The notes below the pieces were generated by a model. That model was not told where the DNA came from. It searched no databases and was given only the letters and a program-made list of their open reading frames with translations. Both the position numbers and the translations under genes were made by a program. A DNA stretch of 64,000 nt, taken from the NCBI GenBank assembly GCA_002419135.1, contig DIFM01000041.1:79402-143401 (forward strand). Direction: 5' to 3'. The DNA comes from Dehalococcoidia bacterium UBA5748. Its GTDB lineage: Bacteria; Chloroflexota; Dehalococcoidia; Dehalococcoidales; UBA5627. This document shows positions 61,634 through 64,000 of the stretch, piece after piece. Within the stretch, counting starts at the first letter, position 1; the number at the start of each line of letters is the position of its first letter.

Positions 61634-62985
61634 TAGAACGTTATAGCCGTCCACAGATGAAAAAAGTGTGGTCGGATGAGAATAAGTTTACCAAGTGGCT
61701 TGACGTTGAAATAGCTGTTTGTGAATCATGGTCGGAACTGGGCAGGATTCCCAGAAACGCCGTTCCTAAAATAAAGATGGCACGCTTGAATATGAAGCGA
61801 ATGGAAGAAATACTTCTGGAGACGCATCACGATATGACCGCGTTTATAGGTTCTATATCGGAAAGTTTAGGCCCTGAAGCCAGATTTATTCATCTGGGAA
61901 TGACATCATCCGATGTGATGGATACTGCACTCAGCCTGCAATTGGTTGAAGCATCGAACATATTGAATGAGGACATAAAAGCACTGCTATCCGTGCTGGT
62001 GGAAAAGGCTATTAAATATAAATATACGGTTATGATCGGACGAACTCATGGTATTCACGCTGAACCTACATCCTTTGGTCTAAAACTGGCATTATGGATT
62101 GAAGAGATGCAGCGAAACCGGCAGAGGCTCGTAGAAGCTACGAAAATGATTGCGGTCGGTAAAATATCCGGCGCTGTCGGTACTTACGCCACTCTGACAC
62201 CGGAGGTCGAGGAAAAAGCCTGCGCCAAACTAATATTGAGTCCTGCGTCCATTTCAAATCAGGTATTGCAACGTGACAGGCATGCGCAATATGTTACTAC
62301 TCTGGCTATTATAGCTGGTTCTCTGGAAAAATTTGCCACAGAAATTCGCGGACTACAGAAAACTGACACTCGCGAAGTAGAAGAGCCATTCAGTGAAGGG
62401 CAGACCGGTTCATCCGCTATGCCTCATAAAAGAAATCCCGAGCTTTGTGAACGTATATGTGGGCTGTCCAGGTTGATAAGGGGCTATTCGGTTACCGCAA
62501 TGGAAAACATCGCGCTTTGGCACGAAAGAGATATCAGCCATTCCTCAACCGAAAGAGTAATTATGCCGGATGCCTGTCTTACACTCGATTACATGCTTTC
62601 CGTATTTACAAATATTATGGATGGTTTGATGGTATATCCGGACGCAATGGAAGCGAATATGAATAAAACCAAGGGTTTAATATATTCTCAACGTGTGATG
62701 CTTGCTTTAATTGATAAGGGACTCAGCAGGCAAGAAGCATATAAAATGGTACAGAGAAATGCTATGAAATCGTGGAAAGGTAGCAAGGATTTTCTTAAAC
62801 TTTTAAAAGCTGACAAAGATGTGCTGGCAGTTATGACGAGCGAGGAATTGGAATCTATTTTTGATTATATGTATTATCTGCGTTATGTAGACGAAATATT
62901 CAAAAGACTGGGTTTGACCGAAACTCAATGGAAAAAGAAATATATGGCGCTTGAACCGAAACAATTAGGACCAAGGGCTTTATGA
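61630..62985 (+). CDS. purB: adenylosuccinate lyase
   Basis: 451 residues of the fumarase/aspartase superfamily. Splits SAICAR and adenylosuccinate. The signature GSSAMPHKRNPE (about 260-271) contains the catalytic serine loop; IGRTHGIHAEPT and HLGMTSSDVMDTA are also present. It overlaps both purE and purC by four bases (ATGA), so the three are translationally coupled. Confidence 0.97.
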   Translation: MIERYSRPQMKKVWSDENKFTKWLDVEIAVCESWSELGRIPRNAVPKIKMARLNMKRMEEILLETHHDMTAFIGSISESLGPEARFIHLGMTSSDVMDTALSLQLVEASNILNEDIKALLSVLVEKAIKYKYTVMIGRTHGIHAEPTSFGLKLALWIEEMQRNRQRLVEATKMIAVGKISGAVGTYATLTPEVEEKACAKLILSPASISNQVLQRDRHAQYVTTLAIIAGSLEKFATEIRGLQKTDTREVEEPFSEGQTGSSAMPHKRNPELCERICGLSRLIRGYSVTAMENIALWHERDISHSSTERVIMPDACLTLDYMLSVFTNIMDGLMVYPDAMEANMNKTKGLIYSQRVMLALIDKGLSRQEAYKMVQRNAMKSWKGSKDFLKLLKADKDVLAVMTSEELESIFDYMYYLRYVDEIFKRLGLTETQWKKKYMALEPKQLGPRAL

Positions 62986-63902
62986 ACAAAGAATCTGAGG
63001 TCCTGCTGACAACGGAACTCCCGCTTCCATTGTTTATCCGCGGTAAAGTACGCGATACTTATGATGTAGGTGATTATATTCTGATAGTAGTAACCGACAG
63101 AATCTCTGCCTTCGATGTTATACTTCCCTGTGGAATCCCTCATAAAGGCAAAGTGCTCAATCAAATTTCTGCCTTTTGGTTCGATATGACCAAGGGTTTA
63201 ATACAGAATCATGTTGTTGCTGTTATCGATGATGCCAATGCTATTAACGATTTTCTGCCGAAAGATAAGCAAAGCAAATTACCCGATTATATTAAAGGGC
63301 GTTCGATGCTGGTTAAGAAAGCCAAACGCTTACCGGTTGAATGTGTTGTGCGGGGTTATATTTCAGGTTCTGCCTGGAGTGAATACAGTAAAAACGGAAC
63401 CGTTTCCGGAATTATAATGCCGGCGGGATTATTGGAAAGCCAAGAGTTGGAAAGTCCCATATTTACGCCTACTACCAAAGCGGAACAGGGTCATGATTTA
63501 CCGATGACTATGCCTGAAATGGAAGCGCTAGTCGGAAAATCGCTGGCAAATGAAATAAAGGATATCAGTATCGATATATATAATAAAGCTATGGAATATG
63601 CAAAAACGCGCGGTTTTATTATTGCAGATACCAAGTTCGAGTTCGGTATTGATGACGGGAAACTGATTATAATCGATGAAATGTTGACTCCCGATTCGAG
63701 CCGTTTCTGGGAGTCGGATAAATTTAAGGCCGGACAATCACAGGACAGCTACGACAAGCAAATAGTCAGAGATTGGTTGAATCAGTCCGGCTGGAACAAG
63801 GAACCGCCCGGCCCGGCTCTACCGGATGATGTAATTGAAAAGACAACACAACGTTATATAGAAGCCTACGAAAAACTGACGGGCAGGAAGTTTAATTACT
63901 AG
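62982..63902 (+). CDS. purC: SAICAR synthetase
   Basis: 306 residues, the long form seen in several bacterial phyla and yeast. Motifs: RGKVRDTYDVGDYILIVVTD with the ATP loop, shown partly, RISAFDVILPCGIPHKG, VECVVRGYISGSAWSEY and DTKFEFGIDDGKLIIIDE. Joins aspartate to CAIR, producing the substrate of PurB. It is the last gene of the operon, followed by a terminator. Confidence 0.97.
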   Translation: MNKESEVLLTTELPLPLFIRGKVRDTYDVGDYILIVVTDRISAFDVILPCGIPHKGKVLNQISAFWFDMTKGLIQNHVVAVIDDANAINDFLPKDKQSKLPDYIKGRSMLVKKAKRLPVECVVRGYISGSAWSEYSKNGTVSGIIMPAGLLESQELESPIFTPTTKAEQGHDLPMTMPEMEALVGKSLANEIKDISIDIYNKAMEYAKTRGFIIADTKFEFGIDDGKLIIIDEMLTPDSSRFWESDKFKAGQSQDSYDKQIVRDWLNQSGWNKEPPGPALPDDVIEKTTQRYIEAYEKLTGRKFNY

Positions 63903-63932
63903 CTTCTAGCTAAATATTTTAGGAAACCTCTG

Positions 63933-63999
63933 AAAAAGCCGGTAGTGCTGTATAATTGAAAAATATGTTCTTTCAATTCAATTTATTAACGGCTTTTTT
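63933..63999 (+). terminator. terminator of the purine operon
   Basis: AAAAAGCCG (63933-63941) pairs with CGGCTTTTT (63990-63998), enclosing an inner TTGAAA/TTTCAA hairpin; the 3' arm is itself a T-run. The window ends here. Confidence 0.65.
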
Positions 64000-64000
64000 A

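Overview
This window looks like a chromosomal segment of an anaerobic bacterium of the Chloroflexota, most likely class Dehalococcoidia. That placement is inferred from gene content and not from a marker tree. The support is: a four-subunit pyruvate:ferredoxin oxidoreductase, an archaeal-type phosphoglycerate mutase (ApgM), the one-step diaminopimelate aminotransferase route, a continuous ilv-leu-cimA cluster, a Tat-exported ApbE, and a noncanonical tubulin/FtsZ-like GTPase. The sequence is moderately AT-rich. Nearly all of it is ordinary, densely packed housekeeping DNA.

Layout: 1-9.5 kb (+ strand) holds dxs, then pgk-apgM-tpiA (lower glycolysis/gluconeogenesis), miaA, dapF-dapL (lysine/DAP) and hflX. 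9.5-11.5 kb is an AT-rich accessory patch with two small DNA-binding-like/coiled-coil genes between short repeats. 11.5-20.6 kb mixes small genes: an N-formylglutamate amidohydrolase-like protein, a C39-like peptidase, a zinc-ribbon/OB-fold protein, an anchored serine protease, yggS, def-HAD, a GNAT protein and four tRNAs. 20.6-24.1 kb is an envelope/lipid cluster (GT-C-like membrane protein, plsY, GT2). 24.2-26.8 kb is a PAS histidine kinase with a NarL-type regulator. 27-31.3 kb holds a long coiled-coil protein, the tubulin-like GTPase and a lipoprotein. 31.4-35.8 kb has a DnaJ-like protein, porGDAB and a ferredoxin. 36-41.7 kb is a molybdenum-cofactor region (ModE-like regulator, apbE, moaB-moeA, moaC, moaA) with a probable Moco riboswitch before moaA. 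42.8-55.9 kb is cysteine synthase plus the convergent branched-chain amino-acid operon ilvD-ilvB-ilvH-ilvC-leuA-(mgtC)-leuC-(methyltransferase)-leuD-leuB-cimA. 56-57.1 kb is tsaC-rpiB. 57.2-64 kb is a purine operon: guaA, two unknown genes, purD-purE-purB-purC.

How the genes work together: PorGDAB links acetyl-CoA and pyruvate through ferredoxin. Pyruvate feeds CimA (2-oxobutyrate route to isoleucine) and IlvB/IlvH. IlvC and IlvD serve valine and isoleucine, and LeuA/C/D/B make leucine; LeuC/D/B can also process citramalate. Pgk, ApgM and TpiA run the triose section, and Dxs draws on its glyceraldehyde 3-phosphate and on pyruvate for isoprenoids. The Moco genes imply molybdo- or tungsto-enzymes encoded elsewhere.

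Points most worth a second look: two housekeeping genes appear to start on unusual codons (purD on CTG, hflX probably on ATA); a repeat-bounded 1.4-kb accessory patch; a cluster of hairpins with a compensatory base change at 17.86-18.0 kb; the tubulin-like/coiled-coil/lipoprotein locus; the moaA leader; the attenuator before ilvD; and a ketol-acid reductoisomerase whose cofactor loop lacks the usual NADPH-type residues. I found no CRISPR array, rRNA gene, intact insertion sequence or prophage.
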